DNA from: Adineta steineri
Lineage: Eukaryota > Rotifera > Eurotatoria > Adinetida > Adinetidae
Assembly (NCBI GenBank): GCA_905250115.1
Contig: CAJNOI010000223.1
Coordinates: 62,001-126,000 of the forward strand
Length of the DNA stretch: 64,000 bases
Direction of reading: 5' to 3'
Part shown: positions 63,933 through 64,000 of the stretch, in pieces
Layout: each line of letters opens with the position of its first letter
Position numbering within the stretch: the stretch's first letter is position 1
Translations under genes and position numbers: made by a program
Notes under the pieces: generated by a model
Databases searched by the model: none
Seen by the model: the letters and a program-made list of their open reading frames with translations, nothing else
What the model was told of the DNA's origin: nothing

Positions 63933-64000
63933 ATGGCTTTTGAACGACGTTTAACTCATCATTATGTTGAAGTTCAGAAAAATCCCCCACCATTATGTTA
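63933..64000 (+). CDS. Start of a gene, possibly a ubiquitin-conjugating enzyme, cut by window edge
   Basis: An ATG at 63933 opens 22 codons to the end of the window, reading MAFERRLTHHYVEVQKNPPP then LC. The pattern of an N-terminal basic helix followed by Q-K-N-P-P recalls the first helix and loop of E2 ubiquitin-conjugating enzymes (L-x-K-D-P-P). Too little is visible for a firm call, and the catalytic Cys region lies outside the window. Confidence 0.4.
   Translation, partial: MAFERRLTHHYVEVQKNPPPLC

Overview
This AT-rich window has many short spliceosomal introns (mostly 45-65 bp, GT-AG) and reads as nuclear DNA of a metazoan, most probably a bdelloid rotifer. The case rests on gene content: two R-S-E ADP-ribosyltransferases (one with WWE, one with ankyrin repeats), a divergent F-box/leucine-rich gene, an FG-GAP/VCBS repeat protein, an NHL-repeat surface protein, orphan class-A-like GPCRs, a DUF4246 oxygenase-like gene, and many hairpins with TGTGGG-like arms that resemble the G-rich telomeric repeat reported for bdelloids. 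The species assignment is inference; no rRNA or mitochondrial marker is present.

Layout. 1-4.4 kb: intergenic, one small TA-flanked inverted-repeat element and one tiny repeat ORF. 4.5-6.3 kb: secreted NHL-repeat protein with a mucin-like stalk and a GPI-type tail. 7.2-9.4 kb: a small unknown gene on the minus strand, then a WWE-ADP-ribosyltransferase gene split by a 728-bp hAT-like element. 10-11.8 kb: 28-bp tandem repeat, GC-richer LINE-like tail and a second hAT-like element. 12.4-17.3 kb: phospholipase A2, TPR remnant, GPCR, small glycine-rich secreted peptide, a decayed coding fragment. 17.8-22 kb: F-box gene and a LicD-type gene with a frame break. 23.2-26 kb: FG-GAP protein cut by a 100-N gap. 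26.3-28.8 kb: two 196-codon genes, both starting MGCC. 29.8-31 kb: ankyrin-ADP-ribosyltransferase. 31.6-37.2 kb: DUF4246 gene with two in-frame TGA codons, APH-type kinase, lineage-type 200-aa protein. 38.4-40.9 kb: 14-exon SLC13 transporter. 42.6-44.4 kb: third hAT-like element abutting the promoter of a second GPCR. 45.0-51.3 kb: full ABCC (MRP) transporter. 51.9-52.7 kb: TMT1/METTL7-type methyltransferase. 55.1-56.7 kb: Cys-loop channel subunit. 57.5-63.5 kb: full ABCB (P-glycoprotein type) transporter. 63.9 kb to the edge: start of a further gene.

Genes are independently transcribed and unrelated in pathway, apart from a loose theme of membrane transport and detoxification (SLC13, ABCC, TMT1-like, ABCB) and cell-surface sensing (two GPCRs, Cys-loop channel). 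The most striking non-genic layer is mobile DNA: three unrelated terminal-inverted-repeat elements with perfect 8-bp target duplications, a fourth GC-rich element in an ABCB intron, and roughly twenty short hairpins with telomere-like G-rich arms scattered through intergenic DNA and introns.
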